A stretch of DNA of 64,000 nucleotides from assembly GCF_024362695.1 (NCBI RefSeq), contig NC_065420.1, positions 5,843,420-5,907,419 on the forward strand, given 5' to 3'. Of this stretch, positions 29,683 through 41,450 are shown piece by piece. The translations under genes were made by a program, and so were the position numbers. The notes beneath the pieces were generated by a model. It made no database searches and was not told the DNA's origin. It saw only the letters and a list, made by a program, of their open reading frames with translations. Numbering within the stretch: position 1 is the stretch's first letter; the number at the start of each line of letters is the position of its first letter. The stretch comes from Pectinophora gossypiella (Eukaryota; Arthropoda; Insecta; Lepidoptera; Gelechiidae).

Positions 29683-31405
29683 CACCTACTAATCATGAGC
29701 GTTTCAATTTCACTCTTCTGTAAAAGAGAGAGCAACATGTTCAACTCTTCGTTTTCTTCAGTCCCGTCTTTTATGTTCACTTCTGTGTAATGTTTTTATG
29801 TGCAATAAAGAATAAAGAAGAAGAAGATGAATGAATGAATGAATGAATGAATGAAATATTTATTATCAGATATTTATCCATATTTTGTTAGTGATAGAAT
29901 ATTATTATTAGATTAGAGGAGACCTTAATAATTACGATTTTATCGCATTTTTTTTTTGACGTGATTTATTGCAGATTTGCCGCAGATGGCATTAACTACT
30001 TGGCCGGAACATTAACTACTTAGCCGGAGAATGTATCGCACTTTCCCAACACTGCGACCGAAAGTTATGAGGTTGAGACATCATTGAAATGCTGACGATA
30101 GTATCAACTTACCTATTCAGATACAAGGACCTCAGGTACCGTCACCGCATCATAAGTAGGTAAATGTACCTCCGAGGGTCAAAAGGGCCTCAAACGGAAT
30201 CTTTATGAGCATTGGCAAATATCACCGCAGTTATGGACCTCACGTTTGATTGCGCTAGCGGAGTTATTTATTTATTCCCTTTTAATGTTATGTTCGAGGA
30301 GAATAGCCTTCTTCAAAGTGTAGTGCCAGACCAGAAACATTTTAATAGAAACTGTTTCCATAATTTCAAAAAATGAGTGGGACTGTTCCCGAGTGCCCAT
30401 GGATCCATGATTCACGAAACAAATCATTTGACATAACATTGTCACAAGATCATAACTGCCACACTAGAATTCCACACTTTACGATAAAATATATTACCAC
30501 GCGTGGGTAGCACAGAATCTGACAAGATTTCAACTCTGTAATTTTATTTTAAAATTTATGATACAACAACAAAAAGTGATACTAAATTTAATCGTGAGAC
30601 TGTCAACCATCAAAACATTTACGTGCTTAGAATGTTTTAAGCTTTCAAATATATGTATGTGTATAGAATGTATTTGTATGGAGTGGTCCATACAAACCTA
30701 ATAGAGTGTCGAGTGGTCCATACGTTCTTGCCCAGACACATACAACACAGATGATGTGTGTATGATCTTACCCCGTGCGTGCGAGCAGCACAGACAGTCC
30801 ACCTGCACTCTTTTACACCTGAACGGTTCAAATACATTAAAATGACCCCGCAACGTGGAGTTAGGTAAATCAATACAATACAAAAAGTCATTATTGCATT
30901 TAAAATAAATCAAACGAAAATAAAAGAAAAAAAATAAAAACTCAAAGAAAAAGAAGAAGTAAAAAAGAAAAGAAGAGAGAGAGAGAGAGAGAGAGAAGAG
31001 TAAATCGTAACGGTGCGGAGCGAAGAGTGTTCGAACAACAAAGTGATCCTATAAGGGTTCCGTTTTCTTTTTGAGGTTCGGAACTCTAAAAGTGGTAACG
31101 CCTCTAACGAAAACCTAACGGAAAACTTCAAACAAAAATAACCCTTCTTAGAATTATAATCCATACGTAATTCCGATTATTTACACAACATTCAAGCAAA
31201 GTTTTCACTGAAATGAATTCGTCAGTGTACAGGATGAAATCCATCTCAATACGACATGATCATAAATTATTTCCAACGCGGAATACGTTGGCCGCAACTT
31301 TGTTCTCACGGTAATAAATTGATTTAGAGTAAAATGGAATGCTATGATTCACTTATAATTTCTCAATTTCAAAAATATTAATGCTCGTGATCGGATATCC
31401 ATCGC
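29683..31405. other. Unassigned DNA
   Basis: (TGAA)n lies at 29828-29853. 29975-30045 contains two CATTAACTACTTGGCCGGA repeats about 28 bp apart. 30930-31000 is purine-rich with a (GA)n run near 30976. 30670-30730 has two GAGTGGTCCATAC repeats. No gene. Confidence 0.35.
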
Positions 31406-31800
31406 AATATGAATTAAGTACCTACCCACAGGCCACACGTCACTGAGCTTTCTGTTAGACCAACGTGGTGAGCCGTATCGCCGTCTATAATGGTCGAGAC
31501 AACTTTATCAGTAAAAATGCACTTAAGATAAATTAATAACTTATCCTTACCTATTAGTTACTAGGTATTCATAATGGAGAAAAAGGCACTACAGTGGCTA
31601 AACTCAATAGTAGACTGCCAAAATTCACGGTTTCCCTAACCTCTGTTTTATACATCACGCTCTTGTCGGTGTAGCGTTCTCCATTATTGTCTATCAAAGG
31701 CAAATTCTTTTACTTCCTTAGAAGACACGAAGTTCGCCTTCTCTTTAATCTGTTCCATGTAAGTTCTTCACCTTCCCCTTCCTCTCTTTCTTACCTTTCT
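31406..31800. repeat. Repeat Q and inverted LINE-2 end
   Basis: 31425-31545 contains TTAGACCAACGTGGTGAGCC and CGCCGTCTATAATGGTCGAG, shared with 42700-42800 and 58990-59045. 31652-31800 is the complement of LINE-2's end (CGCTCTTGTCGGTGTAGCG). Confidence 0.55.
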
Positions 31801-31820
31801 TTTTTGTTTTATTATTAGTA

Positions 31821-31912
31821 TTGTTAGCGTCAGATCTCGCAACCCCCGTTGCTATGCGCCATATAATCAACAATACCTAGGCAACGGGGGTTGCCAAATG
31901 TGACGCCAACAA
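31821..31912. mobile_element. 92-bp hairpin mini-element
   Basis: Arms of 32 bp at 31821-31852 and 31881-31912 (TTGTTAGCGTCAGATCTCGC... against its complement) with about five mismatches surround a 28-bp loop. The inner GCAACCCCCGTTGC is exact in both arms. Size and structure are MITE-like; no TSD could be fixed. Confidence 0.6.
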
Positions 31913-32704
31913 GTGTTATGAATCATTTAAAAACATTAAACTGCTACCGGAATTCTGTCCAAACAAAAAGACAATAAAAAGACGCAGGTATTCGAATAAA
32001 GGGACTATGTTCATATTTCAAAGGATTGCAACACGCATAAAGATAAATCATAGTTGGCTAAGAAAACAAGCGGGGAATCGTTAAGGTGGACGGTATAACA
32101 ACGGTACTGTTTCGCTGTAAGATTTACAGGGCAGCTTTATAGTTTAACGAATATATTAGACCGAGAATAACAAAGATAAAAGGTGTTCTGTTGTTCTAAA
32201 TAAACTTGGCTCATTTATTACAGTGTACTACTAATTACGAATTTTGTTCAAATACTAATGATGTTCCCATAAAAATATAGATGGCGCTGTACATATTTTT
32301 CTTCGTTTAATCTTCTGATTTCATGGATAACAGAAATATGCATCATTTATCTTTGTTATTAGGTATAAATGATGACCCATGTTATTACACCCAGGAACAA
32401 ACAACAGCTTCCCCCATTACTGTTCTAATCAAAATAAAGAGAAGCAAAATAGGTAGGAAAATAATTATATGCCATATCCGAACAAAATATCAAGCTACAA
32501 TTGTTTTTATGCCTCTGCTATCACATTACAATTTTGAATAATTATGTACCCTAGTAATGAGAAAATAGGTGATTATCTCTCGACCGATCGATCTCTTCTT
32601 CTTGTGGAAGAACGAAGTCAAGAGCAAACCCATATTAATTAAAAAAAAAAAAAAATATCACGTTAAATCTGTACAACGCCATCTATATTGTTTTTGGTGA
32701 ACGT
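31913..32704. other. Unassigned DNA
   Basis: An A-run lies at 32640-32656. The ATAGATGGCGCTGTACATATT and complementary ACAACGCCATCTATATTG pieces (32276 and 32673) form a loose inverted pair about 400 bp apart, possibly the ends of an unrecognised element. No gene recognised. Confidence 0.35.
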
Positions 32705-32715
32705 AGCCTGGAAAG

Positions 32716-32975
32716 AAGACAAATACTGAGAATTATTGAGGACAGAAGAGGCAAGATGATTGGACACCTAATAAGACACGACGAATTTATTAAAAACATC
32801 ATACAAGGCAAGCTAGAAGGAAAGAGAGGAAGGGGAAGACCAAGAAGAGCTTACATGGAACAGATTAAAGGAAATGTTAACGTCGTGTCTTATAGGGAAG
32901 TCAAGGAATTGGCCGTTGATAGACTGGAATGGAAAATGCTACACCGACAAGAGCGTGGCTCTTAAATTGATGATG
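32716..32975 (+). mobile_element. LINE-2, 5'-truncated copy with 11-bp TSD
   Basis: The open frame encodes MIGHLIRHDEFIKNIIQGKL, a GKRGRGRPRRAYMEQIK basic block and the C-terminal LHRQERGS before a stop at 32963-32965. AGCCTGGAAAG at 32705-32715 and 32976-32986 is a perfect TSD, so the copy inserted already truncated. Other pieces are at 15753, 18362, 23424, 31652, 51478. It is a non-LTR ORF2 end; the exact clade is left open. Confidence 0.8.
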
Positions 32976-33189
32976 AGCCTGGAAAGTCCCTCAATGATTT
33001 AAAAATACCAAAATACTACACCTAATGTACGTATTACTGTATGTATTAAGTAAGTATACTTATCAAGAAATTGTGTCTTATACTTTTGCTGTGCAATGAT
33101 AAAGAGACGCTCCATCAGGAAACTTACCTGAAAAAGAAAGTACATTTGGTTTAAAATATTCATAAGTTAGTAATAATTACTATTCTAAT

Positions 33190-33475
33190 AATAAATTGTC
33201 TTGAGGGGCCTCTACGTATTGGCTTTGCACGCACGCCTTCCAAAAGTCCGGGACTCCATAGTACCGAGATATAGAAACGCCATACAAATAATAATAATTA
33301 TTACTCTTACTAATAATTAATAATAATGAATTTCCGGTTGGTGGCCCACCACATTTAGATTAAATTGTCTTAAGGGGCCTCTACGTGCTAACTTCGGCCT
33401 CACGCAAGCCTTCCAAAAATCCGGGACTCTATAGTCCCGAGATATGGAAACGACATACATAATATACACTGTACA
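33190..33475 (+). repeat. Two direct copies of a ~110-bp repeat
   Basis: AATTGTCTTGAGGGGCCTCTACG starts at 33195 and a close match at 33364; both continue to CCGGGACTC and CGAGATATGGAAACG. A third partial copy is at 53195-53260. The DNA between is (TAA)n-rich. Confidence 0.65.
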
Positions 33476-33642
33476 CTGTAATTTTGTATGTACCTTTATA
33501 AATAAATAAATTAATAATAATAATAAATAAATATTAATAATAAATAATCATTATAAGTAAGTACTTTTACTTAGGGCCCTATTTCAGTAGGACACTATGG
33601 TGGTACAACCACGGTAGAGTCCGGGACCCTCATGGGCGCATG

Positions 33643-33755
33643 ACTCTTCTTCTATCGTGTGGGTTGTGAGGTGGATTACCAACCTCATCAACCCTGGTTT
33701 CAGGGTTATTATTGAGCCGCCAAAGGCCCCTTACGTGCCTTATGTAACGACCACG
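33643..33755 (-). mobile_element. SINE-A tail, inverted
   Basis: CTTCTTCTATCGTGTGGGTT to GCCGCCAAAGGCCCC is the complement of the SINE-A 3' half. Confidence 0.65.
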
Positions 33756-33786
33756 CCCTATGACCCTTAAGACTTCATTACTATTA

Positions 33787-34017
33787 CTTTGTGGTCCCTA
33801 GTTTGGTTAGGACATTACAGGCTGATCACCTGATTGTCCAAAAAGTAAGATGATCCGTGCTTCGGAAGGCACGTTAAGCCGTTGGTCCCGGTTACTACTT
33901 ACTGATGTAAGGAATTAGTCGTTACATTGGGGCCTTTGGCGGCTCAATAGTATCCATGACACCAGGGTTGATGAAGTTGGTACTCCACCTCACAACCCAC
34001 ACGATAGAAGAAGAAGA
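33787..34017 (+). mobile_element. SINE-A, 5'-truncated
   Basis: Starts at CTTTGTGGTCCCTAGTTTGG, contains the SINE core and ends CACACGATAGAAGAAGAAG. The tRNA head is missing. It lies 32 bp from the inverted SINE-A tail at 33643-33755. Confidence 0.7.
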
Positions 34018-34206
34018 TTACAATGCTCAGCTGCAAAAAAAACTTTAATAGTTACACAAAAAAGGTATACGAAGTAAGTAGATAACTACTTATTGCCCGC
34101 GATTTTAGAAGTACAAGTTTTATTGCGACCATGTGTTCGTACCAAATGTGGTGTTATAAAAATACAGAAGTTAGTATTATAGTATCAACATGGACCCGAT
34201 AATAGA

Positions 34207-34330
34207 CATGGCCCCGATTCCTGCAGACACTTCCTAATATCGTCATTTTCTTACTTTCCGGACGGATGATTGACAACTGTTCATTTTAAAATAAAAGAAT
34301 TACCCAGGCGAATAAAATAGGCATATCGGT
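34207..34330 (+). mobile_element. MITE-G, left-end fragment
   Basis: GGCCCCGATTCCTGCAGACA followed by a shortened inner arm; the right half is lost. Confidence 0.55.
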
Positions 34331-35023
34331 CATATACAATCGGTCGTAAACAATAAACAATACTACATACTTGTTGCTGACCGAATATACGTGTGTATGT
34401 AATATAGGAAAAAAAACAAGTGAACAGTACTACAAAGCAGGTCCGACTTATTTTCTACCTAATATGAAATATCATAATCAATAGAAACCCCAACATTGTC
34501 GAGCCATTGTTCGGTCCCGATGTGGAATCCCGTTGATTGCACGATCTGAAAGAAATTGAGACTACCTAGTCAGACGACGCGCCTCTTATACGTCACTCGT
34601 GTGGAAAATAAGAAGAAAGATTTATATAAGTAGAGGCATTATTGCATATTGCCTTCTATGCCATAATATTATATGGTATCACACTTGTATATATGCAGGC
34701 AGAGGTATATAGCATACACACCTACTCCTCGAGCCAGCTACGTTTTTCTACGTTAGTTTAGTTTCTTTTCCTGTGTTATATGTTCCATTTATGGAATAAA
34801 GAATTGTGTATTTGTTTTTTTTAAGTCATATTCAGCCGAGCCCGTTGCCATTAGCCGGACATAAATCCTCGAAACTACGTGATATCAATGAGCTAAACAA
34901 CATGAATTCAAACTCATAAAGTTGAATTCAGTCGTATAGAGCCGAAATCGGGATTGGATGTAAGTCACGGATTCACGGCACAACACCAAGATTTAATAAA
35001 GATGATTCTAGAACACAACACAG

Positions 35024-35025
<2 letters not shown>
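34331..35025. other. Unassigned DNA
   Basis: No gene or repeat partner, apart from a piece of the block shared with 18150-18220 near 34695-34750 (GGTATATAGCATACACACCTA). Confidence 0.3.

Positions 35026-35059
<34 letters not shown>
35026..35059. repeat. (AC)n microsatellite
   Basis: About 17 AC units, followed by a degenerate ACAGAAC-rich tract to about 35102. Confidence 0.95.
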
Positions 35060-35062
<3 letters not shown>

Positions 35063-35339
35063 CACAGAGACAGAACAGAACATACACAGAACAAAACACA
35101 CATTGTACAGAACTCCGCGGCTTTCTTCACATAATTTCGTTCGTAAAACTTTTAGCAATAAAGTCGTCGACGCTGCAATCCTGAGCCTAAGTTTCAAATC
35201 CGAAAGTGAGTTTGTTTGTTTGTTCCGATTTCACGCTTTAAACAGTCTCATGAAAAGAGGTAGGTAGGGCCTACTTTCCAGGAATGGAGTTAGTGAAATT
35301 GTCGTAATAAACAAACCCAACTAGATACTAAATTGGTAG

Positions 35340-35640
35340 TGACTAAGATTGAAAAGGGAATGTTAGGTTGGTTTGGACACGTAGAGCGGATGAAGGATAA
35401 TATAATTGCGAAAGCGGTATATAAAGCGAAAGTTGATGGTAGGGCTGGCAGGGGAAGACATAGAAGGAGTTATTTACATTGACCAAATTGGAGAAGTCCT
35501 TAGAAAAGGTTTAGTACGAATTGATGAATGTGGAGGAAGCAAGAGAAGTGTGTCAGGATCGAAGCAAATGGAATTCTAAGGTATAATCTGTTTACCCCAG
35601 TGGGAAATAGGCGTGAGTTTATGTATGTATGTGTATGTAA
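35340..35640 (+). pseudogene. LINE-3 3' end
   Basis: The frame encodes MLGWFGHVERMKDN, then AKAVYKAKVDGRAGRGRHRR before a frameshift; the DNA continues with GATGAATGTGGAGGAAGC, GTGTGTCAGGATCGAAGC and GGGAAATAGGCGTGAGTTTATG. This is the RNA-binding basic C-terminal end and 3' UTR of a non-LTR element. Fragments of the same family lie at 15000-15045, 16064-16113 and inverted at 23915-24115. Confidence 0.7.
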
Positions 35641-35961
35641 CAAAGCCACGGGGAGAAACCTCCAGCCATGAGGACAATCCTCTTTACCAGTTGCAGTGCC
35701 CTTAACGGGTCCATGTTGATACTACAATACTAACTTCTGTATTTTTATAACACCACATTTGGTACGAACACACGGTCGAAATAAAACTTCTACTTCTAAA
35801 ATCGCGAGCAATAAGTAGTTATCTACTTACTTTATATATCTTTTTTGTGTATCTATTAAAGTTTTTTTTATATCGTGCTTGGAGGACTTATGTGGTAGAT
35901 TAGCTAGACATGATGACCTCCACACCAAAGACCTCCGGATCGATTCAGTCGATAATAGACA

Positions 35962-36410
35962 TAACCCCGATTCCTGCAGACACCTTCTAATTTTATAGTC
36001 ATTTTCTTATTCGCCGAAAAGGAAAAGGACGGATAGTTGACAAATGTTAATTATAAAATAAAAGAATTACCCGGGCGAATAAAATAGGCATACCGGTCAT
36101 ATGCAATCCGTTTGATGTATGCTGTCAACTTAATTCTGTCGTATTATTGGCCAATTTAAAATTTTGGAAGGGTTTTTTTAAATTTATGCCTAAAATGACA
36201 GGTTTATATTTAAAATAAAATCAGCACCAGTATTTCCATACAAATCCAAAAGCCAATTTTTGATTTGACATTTCGTATTGTTACAAATTAGAAGGTAAGT
36301 CAAATTGAAGAATGAGATTGATTTCTGATTATCTTAGACTGGCTTCTGTTTCTAGATAAGCATTTTATAATTAAACTTTGAACCTGTCAAACACCCTATA
36401 TTTTATCTAG
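35962..36410. mobile_element. MITE-G (right end eroded) abutting repeat K
   Basis: 35962-36230 is MITE-G: CCCCGATTCCTGCAGACACC, internal ATCCGTTTGATGTATGCTG, but the right inverted arm is mostly deleted. 36240-36410 is K-like (CCATACAAATCC through TTTGAACCTGTCAAACACCC). Confidence 0.5.
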
Positions 36411-36791
36411 GTATAATAACTCTGCCTAGTCCGACCACTGATGACAAAAATAGCACAATAGTACACGGTTCACAAACTCAAGTAACAACTTAGTTACTTG
36501 TTAAGTCATAAATGCGATTATTGTGTGTAATCGCACAGAAACAAACAGTACGGCAAACTCACAACTCCATTGGAAATTCGGAACCCATATGATCGGTTAA
36601 ACGAACTTTGAACGTATGTATGTATGCCTGAAAGGGTAAAGTAACCCTTATTACCATTTCAAAGTTAAGCTTTCGTTTGTTATGTAGATGGATGCGCGTC
36701 TTTGCGCACTGTCCCTTCTGGGGTAAACAGAAGATTACACTTTTGTTGCGTCTATAATACCTATACTTAAATATATAAAAGATATTTCAAA

Positions 36792-37093
36792 TCCAGGTTC
36801 GAATCCAGCACAGGCCTAAACCAATGATTGTTGAATTTGTTTTCGAATTCATGTTTGCATCATAAATAATTATCGCGTGCTCAGCGATTAATAAAAACAT
36901 AGTGAAGAAACCCACATTCCCGAGAAATGCATTTTCGGAGGTACGTGACCTGTATTGGGATGGTTTTCCCTTCGCGCGTTGGAAAGTCAGACAGGCTGTC
37001 GCTTCTCTAAAAAATCGGACCTGTCAAATATTCAGGTTAAGTAAGCGGACCCTGTGAAAAACGGTACAATGCCAGGGATATGATGATATAAAC
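36792..37093 (+). mobile_element. SINE-D, 5'-truncated, with 11-bp TSD
   Basis: Starts inside the tRNA head just before B box GGTTCGAATCC (36796-36806) and ends after GTGAAAAACGG and a short ATGATG tail. The TSD GATATTTCAAA is at 36781-36791 and 37094-37104. Confidence 0.85.
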
Positions 37094-37612
37094 GATATTT
37101 CAAAAGAACCCTAGTTGGCAAGGAGTGGATTTGTATAGGTGCAATAAACTTCTGCCTACCCTTTCGGGAATACAGGCGTGTTGCTATGCTATGATGATAT
37201 GATGTTCCAAAAGATAGCTAGCATCTAGTCTTAAAAAGTAGTACTAATATTTATTCTATGGTACTAAATGAGCCATATTAGCGGCGGCTCAATAATATCC
37301 CTCATACTTACAAGGGTTTGGTGAGCTCGGTTATCGACCTCAAAAACCTGCCATAATAACACTGATAAGACTTATAAGCACAGACCTTACTTTATTGCAA
37401 GTAATTCAATGAAGGCTGCAAGTGTTTACAGTAGAAGGTCGCTGATAAATACCAATGAGGGTGGCCTGGGGGCCTTGGCCAGAATGAAACCCGAAGACTC
37501 CGTCAACTTAACTTACTTAGTATTCAAGGAACAGTAGCACCAGATCTTAAAGCTTTATACACAGAGCTGAGTAAGTGGAACATGCCCGGATGCGGGATTT
37601 CATTTGCGGTTT

Positions 37613-38100
37613 ATACAGAGTGTTAGTGACATCGTAACGAAAACTTTAAGGGATGCTACAGACGGATTCCGAGTTGATATCAAGTGAAATTTTGCGCCGC
37701 AAAAGTATGGAACTAAAAGTAATTTAAAAAATTACTAATATTTTCATACATTTTTTGACATAAAATTCCACTTGATATGCACTCAGAAGCAGGGTTTGAA
37801 TCATCCCCCTCAGTATTCGTTACAGTTTCATTAACAACCGTGCGTGCTGGTATGGCTACCTGTACGTACTTGTACGGGGTGTATGTAAGTGACATCGTGA
37901 CGAATACTGAGAGGGATGATTCAACTCATTATTCTGAAACATTATCAAGTAGAATTTCCGTCTCAAAAGTATGGAACTGAAAATAATAAAAAGCACAAAC
38001 AAATCATTTTTTTTGCGACGGAAAATTCCACTTGATATTAATAACTCTCAAATCATGAGCTGAATCATCCCCCTCAGTATTAGTTACGATGACTGTATAA
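37613..38100. mobile_element. Two hairpin MITE H copies, head to tail
   Basis: Copy 1 runs from TACAGAGTGTTAGTGACATC (37613) to AGTTTCATTAACAACC (about 37840). Copy 2 starts GGGGTGTATGTAAGTGAC (37875) and ends near CGATGACTGTATAAT (38100). Each is a self-complementary element of about 215-225 bp. Confidence 0.65.
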
Positions 38101-38700
38101 TCTTGGGGCGCAGTTTGTCTCAGCTTGTCGACTCTGTCTGCAGCAAGCACAATCTTCTTTTTATACTTTTATTTCCAGCGACATATTAAGTATTCCATTC
38201 ATCGATCAATCAACTAAGTAAACTACCAATATCCGTTATACCGACCTCGCGTTTAAACCGCTAAACTGATTTGGACGAAATTGGCACATATCGTATAGAA
38301 TGAAAAAACCGAGACCGATATAGGGAAGTAACTACCAGGGGCTAGTGGGCCTACCTACTTCCCGCGCAAACCGAATTCCACGCACACGAAGTCTCACACG
38401 AGTAAAATGCTAATAAAGTGGTATTATTATTCATAGCAACCCGAAAACCATAAATTACATTAAAATAAAGGCAGATTCACAAAGTGACAAGAACAATCTA
38501 TATTCCCTTCCAAAACTGTCAATGTCAAGGGTCCGTCTGCGGTGAACCCTCCTCTCTCCTGTGACGTCACAGACAGTGGATTCCGACAGACCTCAGTTAA
38601 GTATTGGCTAACCAAGTTTGAAGGGAACGCAATTTGATTTGCGAGATGCCTAACTTTTAAATAACAATAAAACCGAGTGGCTGTATCGATAACTAATAAC
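38101..38700. other. Unassigned DNA
   Basis: No gene or window-internal repeat partner recognised. Confidence 0.3.
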
Positions 38701-38741
38701 TTAGAATGAAGTTAAAAGCCACGGACTGCCGGTTTTTGCCG

Positions 38742-38781
38742 AGCGGCACGTGCCGCTGGCTTTTGCCGCCGGCACGTGCCG
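38742..38781. promoter_or_regulatory. Paired CACGTG palindromes in a GC-rich islet
   Basis: AGCGGCACGTGCCGCT (16-bp perfect palindrome, 38742-38757) and CGGCACGTGCCG (12 bp, 38770-38781) share a TTTTGCCG prefix and so form a tandem pair about 25 bp apart. CACGTG is the canonical bHLH E-box. No adjacent gene is evident, so the site may equally be part of an unrecognised GC-rich repeat. The 62-codon ORF across it is not convincing. Confidence 0.4.
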
Positions 38782-39779
38782 TAAACTTGAATGAGCGGAG
38801 CGAACTGCCTTGCACACCCGCGCGGCCAGGCTGGTGGCTTCTTTATGCGGTAAAGCCGGCGGTTGGACAATCTCAACTCTCCGCTCCTGACTAGCGGCTG
38901 AGATAGGTTTACCTCACCCCCCGTCGTCTTCAATCGAATAGTCGTCAGAAGTGACACACACAGAAGCGCGTGTACGATAACATCAATGTGTAGGGCCTGT
39001 GCATAGAATAAGTAATAATAGTTATGTAAAACGCGGTTTTTTGTATGAAGTGTCCGGGGTGTGCCGGCGGCAAGGCTGGCGGCAGAGCTCGCAGAAGTTA
39101 CGCAGGTATTGTGTGTATTGGCCTATAAAACCTCCGATGTTACAAACAGCCACTGGGATGTGCAAAGTCACCTGAAGATAACTTGCAGCCACACTTGGTA
39201 TTGAAGTTCGAAGGTCAAATTTTCAAATTTATTGAAAAAGATAATTAATTGACCAAACCCGTAATCAAAATGGCTGAACCTCACTGCTACACTACAAAAA
39301 TAGTCATATTAAGAACTATAGAGAAAATGTTATTTTACGGTTGAGCAATTAATATCATTTCGAATATCAAAGAAACTTATGATTACACTAAAAACGCAAT
39401 TTCTAGTTGAAATAAGTATATTTCTCCCAACGACTAATCGAAATCTCATTCTGTACACAAAGTGTCCCTAAGTTAGAAAACTTATATTACTTCTCATCAA
39501 TCCACCTGCCTTTTTATTTACCTTGACAGTTAATTAACTTGCAAACTTATTACTTTCGAGATAAAAATTACTTCGGCTTTTATTTAAAAAAAAAAATGTC
39601 TACCTACTCTGTCACCTAACTAGTCAGGTCATAGAACATACTACGTTTAGAAGGGACACTATCCGTTAAAGAGTAAAGGAGTGCCCACGGACTTTTTGTC
39701 TTCCTCGCACGCAAGGCATATAAGACCACACACCATGGTCATCATTATCTCCATAGCGTTTCTTGACTGTCTGACCCTA
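38782..39779. other. Unassigned DNA
   Basis: 39130-39210 contains repeat P (AACTTGCAGCCACACTTGG). Otherwise I see nothing. Confidence 0.3.
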
Positions 39780-39890
39780 TAACCCGCGAAAGGAAAACCA
39801 ACACATTCCTCCGGACCACATTTCTCGGGAATGTGGGCTTCTCACAAACCCATGATTCAAACCTGCAACCTCATAATGAGAGTCAACCGT
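39780..39890 (-). mobile_element. SINE-D fragment, inverted and rearranged
   Basis: ACCCGCGAAAGGAAAACC, TTTCTCGGGAATGTGGGCTT and GATTCAAACCTGCAACCTC match SINE-D pieces in the inverted order, with the middle deleted. Confidence 0.5.
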
Positions 39891-40021
39891 TCTTCCCTTG
39901 AGGACACTGAATACCATGTCCCTAAATGTCACAAAACCTTCTGATAATTTATGAATCTTCCCATCCATATAGAGTTTCGAATGTGAATTGTGTACATATG
40001 TATGTACCAGGGCATTTACAC

Positions 40022-40354
40022 GGCCTCCGTGGTCCAGTGGTTGAGCGTTGGGCTCACGATCCGGAGGTCCCGGGTTCGAATCCCGGTGGAGACAAATTAC
40101 AAAAATCACTTTGTGATCCCTAGTTTGGTTAGGACATTACAGGCTGATCACCTGATTGTCCAAAAAGTAAAAAGATCCGTGCTTCGGAAGGCACGTTAAG
40201 CCGTTGGTCCCGGTTATTACTTACTGATGTAAGTACGCGCGTAGTCGTTACATGAGTCATGTCAGGGGCCTATGGCGGCTCAGTAATAACCCTGACACCA
40301 GGGTTGATGGGGTTGGTAATTCACCTCACAATCCACACGATAGAAGAAGAAGAA
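40022..40354 (+). mobile_element. SINE-A, full-length copy with 12-bp TSD
   Basis: tRNA-derived head with A box GTGGTCCAGTGGTTGAGCG and B box GGTTCGAATCC (40073-40083), spacer, the SINE core at 40182-40213, a GGCGGCTCAGTAATAACCC region and a tail ending in (GAA)n. The TSD GGGCATTTACAC is perfect at 40010-40021 and 40355-40366. It is the best reference for this family here; others lie at 41955, 44235 and 57508. Confidence 0.92.
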
Positions 40355-40371
40355 GGGCATTTACACATATT

Positions 40372-40672
40372 AGCCCCGATTCCTGCAGTCACATCCAAAT
40401 TTTATTTTAAGTTATTCATGCAATTTTCTTATGCGCCGAAATGGAAAGGTTGACAACTGTTACTTTTAACTTGACGTGTGCTGTCAACTTAATTCTGTTC
40501 GGTTATTGGCCAACGTAATACGGGACGGTTTTTTTTTTATTTCTGCCTAAAAGTGACGTGTGTTACATACATTTCATGCCTGTCGATTATCCATCCCTTT
40601 CCTTCTCGGCGGATATTAATGACAAGTATAGCTTAAAATAACATTAGACGGTGTGTGCTGGAATCAGTAGCA
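40372..40672 (+). mobile_element. MITE-G, shortened copy
   Basis: GCCCCGATTCCTGCAGTCAC at left and GTGTGTGCTGGAATCAG at right. The inner inverted arms are partly deleted, giving about 300 bp. Confidence 0.6.
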
Positions 40673-41111
40673 TTATCTGCATAAAGCACATCAATCATAG
40701 AGTATGTGCATCTTTATTCTTGCAACAACGTCAGAAGTAATTTGGTAGAGGCGCGTTTATTTACGTTGCATTATAAATAACTTTCTCTGTCCGACTGTCG
40801 ATACGCGCACACGCATACTGTCCAGATTTTATACAATAGCGTCTTTGTGTTATCAAAGTGAGTATTGCGACGTCAAACATGTTCAATTTTCCAAAGCCTC
40901 ACAGAGGGCTACGTTTTGCGATCAAGTAAATTTGCGACAAGGTAAAATTAAATGATGATGGTTGTCAAATGATATCTAGTCACTTTGCGACAGTATTTAA
41001 TGTAGTTAGCTATAATTGCTACGTAGACAGTCTGACCATCCCCTCTCAGTCTGTGCCTAGGTGGGCGCGAACCTCGACTAGGCGTCACTCGTTCAGAGCT
41101 CTTCTTACAAA
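40673..41111. other. Unassigned DNA
   Basis: No feature recognised. Confidence 0.3.
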
Positions 41112-41450
41112 TACAGGGTGTTAGTAACATCGTAACGAAAACTTTCAGGGATGATTCAAACCTTTATTCTGAGTAGTTATCAAAAGGAATTTTCAGTCGC
41201 AAAAGTGTGGAACTGAAAATAATTTAAAAAAAAGCCCTAAAATTTTCATTAATTTTCCGACAGGAAATCCTGAAAGTTTTCGTTACGATGTCACTAACAC
41301 CCATACCTACTTCTACTTATTTCTACCTCTATACTGAGACAGATGATTCAGCTCATTATTCTGAGTTAGTATCAAGTGGAGTGTGCAAAAGTATAGAATT
41401 GAAAATAATTTAAAAGAAACACCTAATAAAAATCACTAACACCCTGCATT
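41112..41450. mobile_element. Hairpin MITE H, one complete and one partial copy
   Basis: ACAGGGTGTTAGTAACATCG (41114) to GATGTCACTAACACCC (41302) is a shortened complete copy. 41335-41450 is a second copy lacking its left terminus (GAGACAGATGATTCAGC) and ending CACTAACACCCTG. Confidence 0.65.

Noticed and set aside
34954..35197. ORFs with His-Thr or Cys-Val runs
   Set aside because: Produced by the (AC)n microsatellite.
38706..38957. ORFs on both strands in the GC islet
   Set aside because: Few stop codons are expected in GC-rich DNA; no similarity to known proteins is apparent.
40022..40094. Possible functional tRNA gene
   Set aside because: A and B boxes are good but the ends do not form a 7-bp acceptor stem, and the sequence continues into a SINE body with a TSD.
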